A stretch of 43,384 bases of DNA. Origin: a bacterium (GTDB lineage Bacteria > Patescibacteriota > Microgenomatia > Levybacterales > UBA12049). The position numbers were made by a program, and so were the translations under genes. Below, piece after piece: positions 15,667 through 24,242 of this stretch; position 1 is the first letter of the stretch, and each line of letters opens with the position of its first letter. Below the pieces are notes generated by a model, which saw only the letters and a program-made list of their open reading frames with translations, made no database searches and was not told the DNA's origin. The stretch lies in assembly GCA_021780675.1 (NCBI GenBank), contig JAJXYH010000020.1:1-43384 (forward strand), read 5' to 3'.

Positions 15667-17526
15667 ATGACGGCTAAAACTTTAATTGATATTTATATAT
15701 CGTTTTTTGAAAAAAACGGACATAAAAGAATTGCCAATTCTCCACTTGTTCCCGAAAACGACCCGACTACCCTTTTTACATCTTCGGGCATGCAGCCTTT
15801 AGTCCCATACCTTTTGGGAGAAGTTCACCCCGAGGGAAAAAGACTTGTAAATGTTCAGAATAGTTTTAGAGCGCAGGATATCGAGGAAATCGGCGATAAC
15901 CGACATAACACTTTTTTTAGAATGCTTGGCAACTGGAGTTTGGGGGATTATTTTAAGTCGGAGGAAATTCCCTGGCTCTGGGAACTTTTAACCGGACAGC
16001 TTAAACTTCCTAAAGAAAAATTATTTATTACGGTTTTTAAAGGCGATAAACAGGTAGAAAAAGACGAGCAGGCTTTTAAGATCTGGTCCGCTATTTTAGA
16101 AAAGGAGGGACTAAATCCCAAGGAAAGAATATCTTTTGGTGGCGTTGATAAAAATTGGTGGAGTCGAAGCGGAATTCCGGAAAACATGCCTGTTGGCGAA
16201 CCGGGAGGACCCGACAGCGAAGTCTATTTTAGATTCGATGATGTTAAACACGAAAAGGAATGCAAGGATAATCCGGTTGAATGTGAATGCGGAAAATACT
16301 TAGAAATTGCCAATTCTGTTTTTATGCAGTATCTAAAAACAGAGGACGGATTTAAACCTCTACCCAAACAAAACGTGGATTTTGGCGGCGGTTTGGAAAG
16401 GCTTTTGGCAGCAGTTGAGGAAAAATCCGATATCTTTAAAACCAGCCTTTTTACACCCATTATAAAAGCAATCGAAGATGAAACCGGAAAAGGTTATTTA
16501 CAAAATAAAAAACAAATGCAAATTATCGCCGATCATTTGGCGGGAAGCGTTTTTATAGCTGCGGCAGGGATTGTACCGTCCAACCGACAACAGGGATATA
16601 TTTTAAGAAGACTTTTAAGACGTTCCTTTGATAATTTTGAGGTTTTGGAAGGAGATAACATTTCTTTTGTTTTACAAAAAATAGTTGAACAATACGGGCA
16701 AACCGATGAAATCTTAAAAGAAAAATATGAAGAAATAAAAGGTGTTATTTTGGAGGAATTGGAAAAATACGAGAAAGTAAAAAAAGCTGCTAACGATTTT
16801 ATTATAAAAAAATACGGCAAGGGCGACGACAGCGCTAAGCCGGCAAGAGAAATTAAAGCAGACGATGCATTTATCCTTTATTCAACCCATGGCCTCTCCC
16901 CGACCCAAATAAGATCTTTAGGCTTTGTGTTTAGCGAAGCGGATTTTGCAGCTTTAATGGAAAAACATAAAAGCTTATCCAAAACCGCGTCGGCGGGAAT
17001 GTTTAAAGGAGGGCTTGCCGACCATTCTAAACTTACTATAATGGGGCACACAACCACCCACCTTTTACATAAAGCCCTAAGAGATATGTTTGGTACCGGT
17101 CTTCACCAGACTGGAAGCAATATCACAAACGAAAGAGTAAGATTCGACTTTAATTTCGACCGCATACTAACTGCCGAAGAGATGGAAAAACTGGAAAGTA
17201 CGGTTAATGAAAAAATAAAGGAGAATTTGCCCGTACACTTTGAAATAATGCCTTTGGAAAAGGCTAAAAACTTAGGCGCGATTGGCCTTTTTGATGAAAA
17301 GTATGCTAAAGACGTTAAAGTTTACTTTGTCGGAGGATCAGAAGGTTCTTCATCTGTGGACTCAGAACTACCTCGTACGCAAACTGCTTACTCGGTAGAA
17401 TTTTGCGGAGGGCCGCATGTTAATTTTACAGGCGAGATTAAAAGATTTAAAATAATAAAGGTAGAGAATATCGGAAAAGGGCAGAAAAGAATTTACGCAA
17501 AAATAAACTCTCAGCTGGAAGACTAG
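15667..17526 (+). CDS. alaS: Alanyl-tRNA synthetase, short form without C-terminal domain
   Basis: Charges tRNA-Ala. At 619 residues it is far shorter than the usual 850-900. The class II catalytic core (1-240; FTSSGMQPLVPYLLGEVHPE, RHNTFFRMLGNWSLGDYF, DFGGGLERLL) and tRNA-recognition helical region are intact. The editing domain is also intact: HTTTHLLHKAL and, near the end, FCGGPHV give the HxxxH and CxxxH zinc-site pairs. The chain ends right after editing, so the C-Ala (DHHA1-type) dimerisation domain is absent. Short AlaRS forms are known in CPR bacteria. Extended -10 TGCTATAAT ends 8 nt before the ATG. It heads a plus-strand unit reaching mltG. Confidence 0.97.
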   Translation: MTAKTLIDIYISFFEKNGHKRIANSPLVPENDPTTLFTSSGMQPLVPYLLGEVHPEGKRLVNVQNSFRAQDIEEIGDNRHNTFFRMLGNWSLGDYFKSEEIPWLWELLTGQLKLPKEKLFITVFKGDKQVEKDEQAFKIWSAILEKEGLNPKERISFGGVDKNWWSRSGIPENMPVGEPGGPDSEVYFRFDDVKHEKECKDNPVECECGKYLEIANSVFMQYLKTEDGFKPLPKQNVDFGGGLERLLAAVEEKSDIFKTSLFTPIIKAIEDETGKGYLQNKKQMQIIADHLAGSVFIAAAGIVPSNRQQGYILRRLLRRSFDNFEVLEGDNISFVLQKIVEQYGQTDEILKEKYEEIKGVILEELEKYEKVKKAANDFIIKKYGKGDDSAKPAREIKADDAFILYSTHGLSPTQIRSLGFVFSEADFAALMEKHKSLSKTASAGMFKGGLADHSKLTIMGHTTTHLLHKALRDMFGTGLHQTGSNITNERVRFDFNFDRILTAEEMEKLESTVNEKIKENLPVHFEIMPLEKAKNLGAIGLFDEKYAKDVKVYFVGGSEGSSSVDSELPRTQTAYSVEFCGGPHVNFTGEIKRFKIIKVENIGKGQKRIYAKINSQLED

Positions 17527-17548
17527 CTAAATAGTAAAAGAAAAATTT

Positions 17549-19894
17549 ATGAAATTGCCTATAAAACTACTTGATAAAAAAGAAAAGGCGGAATTTTATT
17601 TAGCGCTCGTTTTGCAAAATGAAAAAGCAACCTCCGTAATCTTTGAAAAACAGGAAGAAACAATTAAATTTATTTCAACAGACGAAGAACCTTTTAAAGA
17701 AACTGTCGAGGAGGCAACCGAAAATGAATTTTTAGATGTTTTAGATAAAGTCATTACAACGGCAGAAACCGCACTGCCTGAAAGCATCGAAACCCACAAA
17801 ACACTATTCGGTCTTAAAGACAATTGGATAGAAGACGACAAAATTAAAAAGGAATACCGCGAAAAACTTAGGAAAGCCAGCGACGAACTTGCGCTTGAAC
17901 CGATCGGGTTTATGGCTTTTTCGGAAAGCCTTATTAATTTGCTGCAAAAAGAAGAAGGCGCGCCGCTTAACGCAATCTTAGTTAACGTTGGTAAAAAATA
18001 CCTGAGTGTTTATTGGATAAGGGGCGGAAAAATTTTAGAATCCAAAACCTCGGAAGTTCACGAGTCTGCTCCCTATACAACAGACACTTTACTTAAACAT
18101 TTTCAAACCGGCGGAAGTTTTCCTACCAAGATAGTAATTTCCAATAGTAACGAGGATGATTTGACACAAGAATTTATTAACCACCAGTGGAGTAAAAGTT
18201 TACCTTTCTTACATCTTCCGCAAATTGTAAGTCTTCCCCAAGACGCGATGGTTAAAGCTATACTCTTAGGAGCAGCTACTCAGATGAATTCAAACCTTAT
18301 CTTTGATTACGACAAAGAGCTGGAAGAACAGGACTTAAAAGACGGGGACGCGCCAAAAACGGAAACTCCTAAAACCGATGAAAAAGAAGAAGTACAGGAA
18401 GAAAAAGATGAAAAAGAAACAGATACTCTAATAATCACTGATCACAAAGACACATTTGAAGTAAGCGATGAAGAACCCAAAATAATAGCCGGTGGAACCG
18501 ATAACGCTCTGGAGTTTTTCGGATTTGTGGAGGGGGCAGACGTCGTAAAACAACAACCGGAGAAAATAGAGGTGGAAAAAAAAATCCCCGAGGAAATAAT
18601 TGAGCAGAATTTCGAAGAAATTCCCAACGAAATAAAACAAGTTGAAGAACAGCAAATTCCACCGGCAGTAAACGCAGCTCTTGTAACCGATAAAATCAAG
18701 GAAGTCTTACCAAAACTTATTGGTGTATTTAAAAAAATAAAAATTAATAAAGATCTTCTAAACGGATTTAAAAGTAAAAATAAACTTATTTTAATAATTC
18801 CCGCGGTTTTAATTTTGGCTCTTGTTGTAGTTTTATACTATTATTTATTTAAAACAACCGTTCAGGTTAACGTGTATGTAAATCCTAAACAAGACCAGGT
18901 AAAACAAGGCGTGACTTTTTCTTCCTCCACCGATATCGCCAATAAAACGCTTGCGTTTGAAACTGTTTCTGTTTCGGAAGACGGAACCGCGACCACCCCT
19001 TCAACCGGAAAAGATTATGTAGGAGATAAAGCAAAAGGAAGTGTTACTATTTTTAACAATAGCAGCTCAACCGTTAGTCTTTCATCGGGGACAAAAATTA
19101 CTTCGTCAAATAATCTCGATTTTACTTTGGATAGTTCAGTAAGCGTTTCCTCGGCATCGGGAGACATTTTTACAGGCACTAAACCGGGAACGACAAGTGT
19201 TAATGTAACTGCTTCTGCTATTGGCACCGATTATAATCTTCCCTCCGGAACCAAATTTTCAATCGGCTCAAATACCGACATTGCTGCAAAAAATGATAAT
19301 GCATTCTCGGGAGGCACTAAAAAAGCAGTCACTGTTGTATCATCCGGCGACATGAATAAATTGCTGACAGATTTACCTAAAAGCTTAGAACAAAAAGCGC
19401 AAAACGACTTAAAATCAAAAGTTACCGACGGAAAAACAATTATTGCCCAATTTATATCGGAAGATATTTCTAACAAAAGCTTCGATAAGAAAGCCGGCGA
19501 ACAGGCCTCATCGGTAAGTCTTAAAGGTACCGTAGACTTTGAGGCCATCTCATATTCAAACGATGATATGCTAAGTCTTGCCAACTCGGTATTTCCAAGC
19601 AGCGAGAAAATCTTACAGGGAAACTTTACGGTTGATGCAAGTAATATAAAACAGCAAAAAAGCGGAGATATAACTGCAGACCTTACGTTTAATGCAAAAC
19701 TTATGCCCAATATCGATATCTATTCTTTGCGAAAACAAATCGCAGGAGAATCAAAACAAAAAGCTATTAATACCCTATCCAACCTAGATCAGGCGCAAAG
19801 CGTTGATATAAATTTTAATCCGTCTATTCCCTTGCTTCCTCAAAATCTGCCCGGCGATTACAAAAAAATATTTATAAATATTACCTCTAAATAA
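17549..19894 (+). CDS. Bitopic membrane protein: actin-like N-domain, gp47/baseplate-J-like exterior
   Basis: 781 residues. Residues 1-260 look like a PilM/actin-fold ATPase relative (NAILVNVGKKYLSVYWIRGG, then LPQDAMVKAILLGAATQM), though clear phosphate loops are not evident. Residues 260-400 are a very acidic disordered linker. One membrane helix lies at about 411-434 (NKLILIIPAVLILALVVVLY). The outer part (435-781) contains Ser/Thr-rich beta modules with GSVTIFNNSSSTVSLSSGTK, the signature seen in proteins annotated baseplate J/gp47-like in CPR genomes. It would link a cytosolic module to a surface structure. The sortase-fold gene follows at once. Function inferred, not proven. Confidence 0.65.
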   Translation: MKLPIKLLDKKEKAEFYLALVLQNEKATSVIFEKQEETIKFISTDEEPFKETVEEATENEFLDVLDKVITTAETALPESIETHKTLFGLKDNWIEDDKIKKEYREKLRKASDELALEPIGFMAFSESLINLLQKEEGAPLNAILVNVGKKYLSVYWIRGGKILESKTSEVHESAPYTTDTLLKHFQTGGSFPTKIVISNSNEDDLTQEFINHQWSKSLPFLHLPQIVSLPQDAMVKAILLGAATQMNSNLIFDYDKELEEQDLKDGDAPKTETPKTDEKEEVQEEKDEKETDTLIITDHKDTFEVSDEEPKIIAGGTDNALEFFGFVEGADVVKQQPEKIEVEKKIPEEIIEQNFEEIPNEIKQVEEQQIPPAVNAALVTDKIKEVLPKLIGVFKKIKINKDLLNGFKSKNKLILIIPAVLILALVVVLYYYLFKTTVQVNVYVNPKQDQVKQGVTFSSSTDIANKTLAFETVSVSEDGTATTPSTGKDYVGDKAKGSVTIFNNSSSTVSLSSGTKITSSNNLDFTLDSSVSVSSASGDIFTGTKPGTTSVNVTASAIGTDYNLPSGTKFSIGSNTDIAAKNDNAFSGGTKKAVTVVSSGDMNKLLTDLPKSLEQKAQNDLKSKVTDGKTIIAQFISEDISNKSFDKKAGEQASSVSLKGTVDFEAISYSNDDMLSLANSVFPSSEKILQGNFTVDASNIKQQKSGDITADLTFNAKLMPNIDIYSLRKQIAGESKQKAINTLSNLDQAQSVDINFNPSIPLLPQNLPGDYKKIFINITSK

Positions 19895-20602
19895 ATGCCT
19901 TCCCGATATTTTGACAAACCGAAAAATTATAAAATGAGGTTTTTAAAAACCTCTGGATTTTTGCTCATGAGTTTTGCCTTTATTATAATGATGTATATTT
20001 TCTTTCCCCTTGTCTCCTGGCAGATATTTCTTTCCAATAAGTTTCCGCTTAGTAATAATCAAAATAGTACTTCGGCAACTATTAATGAAACTCCCCTTCT
20101 TAATCTTTTTGCCGGATTTAAAAGTGTTATAACGGGAACCGATTTTAATAATGCTAAAAACTGGTTTCCTAAAGTTACCATTCCAAAAACAAAATCTGCA
20201 TCATTTACACTTTCCATTACTAAGCTTGGTATAAATAATGCTTTAGTTTCATCTTCCGATATGAATTTAGATAAACATCTTGTTAACTTTACGTCCAACT
20301 TTTTGCCTTCCCCAAATAGTAATCTTGTTATATTGGGTTTATCATCATTCCCTACGTTTTTTAAAAACGGAGACTATAAAACAATTTTTAGTAAAATTTA
20401 TACTTTAAACGTTGGCGATGAAATAATTTTAAATTCAAACGGGCAAGAATATAAATATACCGTAGAAAATACAACAATGATTGACCCAAAAGATTTTTCT
20501 TTTTTGGATCCTTATAACACTTACGGAAATTTAACTCTTGTAACATTAACTCCTCCGGGATCGGTATGGAAAAGATTAGTAATAACCGCTAAAATAGAAT
20601 AA
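19895..20602 (+). CDS. Sortase-fold protein lacking catalytic Cys and His
   Basis: 235 residues: one N-terminal membrane helix (about 18-40), a linker, and a C-terminal sortase-like beta barrel (about 95-235). The usual sortase elements align, yet the active site is changed. The His in the V-I-x-G-H-S motif is L149 (LVILGLSSF) and the Cys of T-L-x-T-C is L218 (LTLVTLTPPG), while the Arg is kept (R227 in WKRLVI). It is therefore probably not a transpeptidase; it may bind or scaffold surface protein. It starts directly at the stop of the gp47-like gene, so the two are an operon. I rate the fold as likely and the loss of catalysis as clear from the sequence. Confidence 0.75.
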   Translation: MPSRYFDKPKNYKMRFLKTSGFLLMSFAFIIMMYIFFPLVSWQIFLSNKFPLSNNQNSTSATINETPLLNLFAGFKSVITGTDFNNAKNWFPKVTIPKTKSASFTLSITKLGINNALVSSSDMNLDKHLVNFTSNFLPSPNSNLVILGLSSFPTFFKNGDYKTIFSKIYTLNVGDEIILNSNGQEYKYTVENTTMIDPKDFSFLDPYNTYGNLTLVTLTPPGSVWKRLVITAKIE

Positions 20603-20603
20603 T

Positions 20604-20747
20604 ATGTTAGAAAGACCTTGGTGGCAAAAAATTCTTTATCAAATCTGGCCAAAAATTTATCGTACAATTAATACGGCAATTTTTTACATTATTATGATCC
20701 TTCGAAACATCGGGAAAGGAATAATAAACCAAATTAAACTCAAATAA
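20604..20747 (+). CDS. Small membrane-associated protein, 47 residues
   Basis: Starts MLERPWWQKILYQIWPKIYR, followed by a short hydrophobic helix (TAIFYIIMIL) and a basic end. The Trp/Tyr/Arg-rich N-terminus looks amphipathic. It lies one nt after the sortase-like stop and one nt before the phosphorylase ATG, so it is part of the operon. No family is recognised. Confidence 0.6.
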   Translation: MLERPWWQKILYQIWPKIYRTINTAIFYIIMILRNIGKGIINQIKLK

Positions 20748-20748
20748 T

Positions 20749-22023
20749 ATGGATGAAAAACAAGTCGCCCTTAATGCAATCAGAAAAAAACTCGTCGGGA
20801 AGAATTTAACGTATAAAGATGTTTACGCAATCATGGATCAGATTGCGCAAAAAAAATTGGGAGATATTTTAACCACATACTTTACCGCTTCAGGATATTC
20901 AAAAGGTTTTACCAGTGACGAATTATATTACCTTACAAAAGCCATGGTTGAAACCGGTGAAAAATTGGAATTTGACGGAATTGTTGCCGATAAGCATTCA
21001 ATCGGCGGCGTCCCTGGAACACGGACCACGCCAATTGTTGTTTCAATTGTTGCTGCAGCCGGATTTAAAATTCCTAAAAGTTCTTCCCGTGCAATTACTA
21101 CTCCCGATGGAACTGCCGATGACATGGAAGTTCTTGCTAAAGTTGAATTTAAAAAGGAACAGATATATAAAATCGTCGAAAAAACCAACGGCTGTATAGT
21201 CTGGGGAGGAAGTTTTAATATTGCCCCCGCCGACGATATTATTATTCAAGTTGAAAAACCATTAATGTTTGAAAGTTTCGATAAGGTCTTAGTGTCGATT
21301 ATGGCCAAAAAGATCGCATTCGGGTCAAATCATGTAGTAATTGATATACCCTGGGGAAGAAATGTAAAAGTGCACAACTTTGAAGATGCAAAAGAGCTTG
21401 CCAATAAATTTGTAACTTTGGCAAATAAGTTTCATATAAAATTAAAACCCCTAATTCATTTAACCGAGGAACCTGCAGGAAGAGGTATCGGTCCGGTTTT
21501 AGAAATAAGAGAAGCTGTAAGAGTTTTACAGCAAAAGCCAAATCGCCCGACTGATCTTGAAGTAAGAGCAATAAACCTGGCAGGTAATTTATTGGATCTT
21601 TGCTTAAAAGATTCACCTAAAAAATTACAGGATGAGATTAGGAAAAATTATGGTAATTCATTTGGATGGGCAACGCATATTCTAAAAAGCGAAATGGCGT
21701 TTAAAAAATTCCGAGAAATTATTAAAGCCCAGGACGGAAATCCCGATATTGATAGCGAAAAACTACCTTTAGGGAAAGATACTCTAGATGAAAAGGCAAC
21801 AAAGGAGGGCATAATTAAATCAATTAACAGTAAAAATATAACCGTAGTTGCAAAAATTCTGGGTGCACCAAAACAAAAAGGCTCAGGCATTTACTTACAT
21901 AAGAAGATCGGAGACAAAGTTAATAAAGGTGATGTTATATATACACTTTTTTCGGAAAATGTGTATAATCTTAAAGAGGGAAAAGAGTCTTTAACTAATT
22001 TTCCTATAATCGAGTTTAAATGA
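20749..22023 (+). CDS. AMP/thymidine phosphorylase family protein
   Basis: 424 residues of the pyrimidine/AMP phosphorylase family. The phosphate and substrate site reads DKHSIGGVPGTRTTPIVVSI and SSRAITTPDGTADDMEVLA, closer to the archaeal AMP phosphorylase pattern than to bacterial DeoA (DKHSTGGVGD, SGRGLGHTGGT). The C-terminal all-beta domain is present. The extra N-terminal domain of archaeal AMP phosphorylases (about 80 residues) is missing, so it is of DeoA size. It would phosphorolyse AMP to ribose 1,5-bisphosphate and adenine, a step feeding form II/III RuBisCO in CPR bacteria; thymidine is the alternative. No RuBisCO or R15P isomerase gene is in the window. The ATG follows the small ORF by 1 nt. 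Confidence 0.88.
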   Translation: MDEKQVALNAIRKKLVGKNLTYKDVYAIMDQIAQKKLGDILTTYFTASGYSKGFTSDELYYLTKAMVETGEKLEFDGIVADKHSIGGVPGTRTTPIVVSIVAAAGFKIPKSSSRAITTPDGTADDMEVLAKVEFKKEQIYKIVEKTNGCIVWGGSFNIAPADDIIIQVEKPLMFESFDKVLVSIMAKKIAFGSNHVVIDIPWGRNVKVHNFEDAKELANKFVTLANKFHIKLKPLIHLTEEPAGRGIGPVLEIREAVRVLQQKPNRPTDLEVRAINLAGNLLDLCLKDSPKKLQDEIRKNYGNSFGWATHILKSEMAFKKFREIIKAQDGNPDIDSEKLPLGKDTLDEKATKEGIIKSINSKNITVVAKILGAPKQKGSGIYLHKKIGDKVNKGDVIYTLFSENVYNLKEGKESLTNFPIIEFK

Positions 22024-22979
22024 AAAGAATTTGGGTATTATTAGGAATAATTGTTGTATTTGTAATTGCCGGAATTTTTTGGTGGCAAAACGGTTTACTG
22101 CCTGTTAACTCCAACGATAAGCAGCCTAAAATTTTTATAATAAAAACCGGTGAGGGAATAAGAGAAATATCCAACAATCTTAAAAAGAATGGTCTTATAA
22201 GAGATCCAATAGTGTTTTTCTTGCTGGTCAGGCAAAACGGTTTTGATAAACAAATTCAAGCCGGGGACTTTAGGTTAAACCCCTCCATGAATGCAAACCA
22301 GGTGGCCGAAAATCTAACTCACGGCATATTAGATATTTGGGTAACAATTCCCGAAGGTTTAAGAGCAGATGAAATTGCCGATATTCTAAAACAAAAAATC
22401 CCTTCATATAACCAAACTTGGAGAAAAAGCTTGGAGCAAAACGAAGGATACCTATTCCCCGATACATACCTTATACCAAAAGACGCAGACATTAATTTAA
22501 TTTTATCGCTTTTTAAAAACAACTTTGATAAAAAATACGCGGAAGTTGAAAATCAAAAGACTACCAATTTAACCAAAGACCAAACGATAATTGTAGCTTC
22601 TATGGTAGAGCGCGAAGCCAAAACCGCTAAGGAGCGTCCACTAGTTGCATCGGTAATTATAAATAGGCTTAATTTAGGAATGAAACTTGATATTGATGCA
22701 ACCATTCAATATGCGCTGGGCTACCAGCAAAACACAAAAACTTGGTGGAAAAAAGATCTAACAGCAGATGATCTTTCCATAAACTCTCCATACAATACAA
22801 GACTAAATGCAGGCCTTCCGCCAACTCCAATCTCTAATCCGGGAATACTATCGATACAAGCAGCCTTAAATCCCGCAAACACGGATTATTTGTATTACAT
22901 GACTGATGCAAAAGGGGTAACGCATTTTGCAAAAACGATTGAACAGCATAACGCCAACATCCAAAAATACGGGTTATAA
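22020..22979 (+). CDS. mltG: Endolytic transglycosylase MltG (YceG-like)
   Basis: 319 residues. It cuts nascent peptidoglycan glycan strands at the outer face of the membrane. The layout is one N-terminal membrane helix (4-22), a LysM-like region (about 38-110), and the YceG catalytic domain with the conserved SMVEREA motif; E197 matches the catalytic Glu of MltG. DIDATIQYALGY and NTRLNAGLPPTPISNPG are further family blocks. It overlaps the phosphorylase by 4 nt (ATGA) and ends the plus-strand operon. The convergent gene's stop lies 2 nt away. Confidence 0.93.
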   Translation: MKRIWVLLGIIVVFVIAGIFWWQNGLLPVNSNDKQPKIFIIKTGEGIREISNNLKKNGLIRDPIVFFLLVRQNGFDKQIQAGDFRLNPSMNANQVAENLTHGILDIWVTIPEGLRADEIADILKQKIPSYNQTWRKSLEQNEGYLFPDTYLIPKDADINLILSLFKNNFDKKYAEVENQKTTNLTKDQTIIVASMVEREAKTAKERPLVASVIINRLNLGMKLDIDATIQYALGYQQNTKTWWKKDLTADDLSINSPYNTRLNAGLPPTPISNPGILSIQAALNPANTDYLYYMTDAKGVTHFAKTIEQHNANIQKYGL

Positions 22980-22981
22980 TT

Positions 22982-23293
22982 TTATTTTCTTATTTTTTTG
23001 AAGAATCTTTTTTTAGAGGATTTTTTTTCGCCATCCGAACCTTCGCTTTTTTCTTTATCTTCCTTTTGATGTTCGGTAATATCTGCTTCATCTTCGGAAT
23101 CAACTTCTTCGTATTCTTCCAAATCGTCAATATTATATTCTTCCAAAAGATTTAAAAGGCCGTCCATTCCCTGTTCGGAGACAATTTTAAGAAGGTTTTT
23201 TCCTGTCCTTGTTCCAAGTAAGAATACCAGCCCCCCACCTAATATAATTCCAAGTAAAAATCCTGTTGAAAATTTATTCTCGTTATTATTCAT
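22982..23293 (-). CDS. YtxH-like small membrane protein
   Basis: 103 residues: one N-terminal membrane helix rich in Gly (FSTGFLLGIILGGGLVFLLG), the GTRTGK turn typical of YtxH-type proteins, then a long acidic stretch (DDLEEYEEVDSEDEADITEH) and a basic end (KKRFFKKIRK). The charge separation suggests a disordered cytosolic tail. It overlaps the upstream DUF948-like gene by 8 nt. The specific function is unknown. Confidence 0.7.
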   Translation of the reverse strand: MNNNENKFSTGFLLGIILGGGLVFLLGTRTGKNLLKIVSEQGMDGLLNLLEEYNIDDLEEYEEVDSEDEADITEHQKEDKEKSEGSDGEKKSSKKRFFKKIRK

Positions 23294-23555
23294 CTTTTTT
23301 GTGTTTTTTATCGGTGTTTAAGATTTTTGCAATTTTAGCGCCTGCTTTTAACCCCATTGCAATTGATGAAAGTGAAGAAATAGGTTTAGATACACTTTCT
23401 GTAATTGTACTTGTATCATCCAAAACCTTATTTGCTTTTTCTAAAGTTTTTCGAAGCTCCTTTAAAATAAAAAATACTTGAATTCCCAATACTACCAGAA
23501 GAATGGTTAGAACTATTACTACTAAAAATAGTGCTGTTTGGGCAGGATCTATCAT
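23286..23555 (-). CDS. DUF948-like single-span membrane protein
   Basis: 89 residues: one N-terminal membrane helix (about 6-32, ALFLVVIVLTILLVVLGIQV) followed by an amphipathic region (LKELRKTLEKANKVLDDTST) of the kind seen in DUF948/YoxC proteins, and a Lys-rich end. It may associate with the YtxH-like protein, with which it overlaps. Both follow the ftsK and RodZ-like genes on the same strand after a 31-nt gap. Confidence 0.65.
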   Translation of the reverse strand: MIDPAQTALFLVVIVLTILLVVLGIQVFFILKELRKTLEKANKVLDDTSTITESVSKPISSLSSIAMGLKAGAKIAKILNTDKKHKKDE

Positions 23556-23586
23556 GGTCTTAAGTTATCTTAAAAGTTAACGCTTG

Positions 23587-24225
23587 TCAAGAGCCTGTTA
23601 CCGAAAAAGTTATTTTTTTCTGGGTTTCCTTTTGAAATTTATTAACAGACTGGATTAAAATTGTTGTTATTCCGGGAAAAACGTTAATTATTTTGGAAAA
23701 ATTTCCACTTGAGTCAACAGACACTTCGTTTTTATCAATATACACCGTGGTATCGGGATCTGTTCTACCACGGACAGTTACCTGAGACGACCTAACAACA
23801 GTATTGTCTGTAGGGTAAATTATCGTTAACGAAGGATTTATAAATGCGGCTCTATATTGAAACAGCAAGAATCCAAACAATAATATAAATAAAGCCAAAA
23901 TTGAAAGCGTTGTTAAGTGAACTTTAAACTTGTGACCTTTATATTGTTGCTCCGCTTCGAAACTTCTTGGCAAAACCTTAACCAACTTTTCAATATCAAA
24001 TTCCCTTCTAAAAATTGCCATTATTTCTTTTGCATCCAGCCCTAGAAATACTGCATAGTTTTTTACAAAACCTTGGGCATAAGAAACCGACGGAAGTTTT
24101 TGATACTGACCACTTTCTATATATTCCAAAAAAATTGGCTTTATTTTTGTTGACTTGGAAATATCTTCAATGCTTAAGCCTTTCTTAAGTCTTGCTGCCT
24201 TTAATTTTTCTCCGGCCGTTGTCAT
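23587..24225 (-). CDS. RodZ-like helix-turn-helix membrane protein
   Basis: 212 residues. Residues 1-75 are a cytosolic Cro/XRE-type helix-turn-helix of the RodZ kind (GEKLKAARLKKGLSIEDIS, then YIESGQYQKLPSVSYAQGFV). One membrane helix lies at about 103-128. The outer part (140-212) is a small beta domain with the PTDNTVVRSSQVTVRGRTDP pattern of glucodextranase-B/Ig-like domains. RodZ links MreB to the wall machinery; no mreB is in the window. It sits 17 nt after ftsK, so both are probably one transcript. Confidence 0.83.
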   Translation of the reverse strand: MTTAGEKLKAARLKKGLSIEDISKSTKIKPIFLEYIESGQYQKLPSVSYAQGFVKNYAVFLGLDAKEIMAIFRREFDIEKLVKVLPRSFEAEQQYKGHKFKVHLTTLSILALFILLFGFLLFQYRAAFINPSLTIIYPTDNTVVRSSQVTVRGRTDPDTTVYIDKNEVSVDSSGNFSKIINVFPGITTILIQSVNKFQKETQKKITFSVTGS

Positions 24226-24242
24226 AAATTATTTAAGGAGGT

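Noticed and set aside
18428-19710. Minus-strand ORFs up to 159 codons opposite the 781-residue membrane protein
   Set aside because: Antisense to a coding frame with clear domains; translations lack family features and are explained by the biased codons of the acidic and Ser/Thr-rich regions.
24234-24240. AAGGAGG on the plus strand
   Set aside because: It is a perfect Shine-Dalgarno sequence, but no plus-strand start codon or gene follows; the minus-strand genes there cannot use it.
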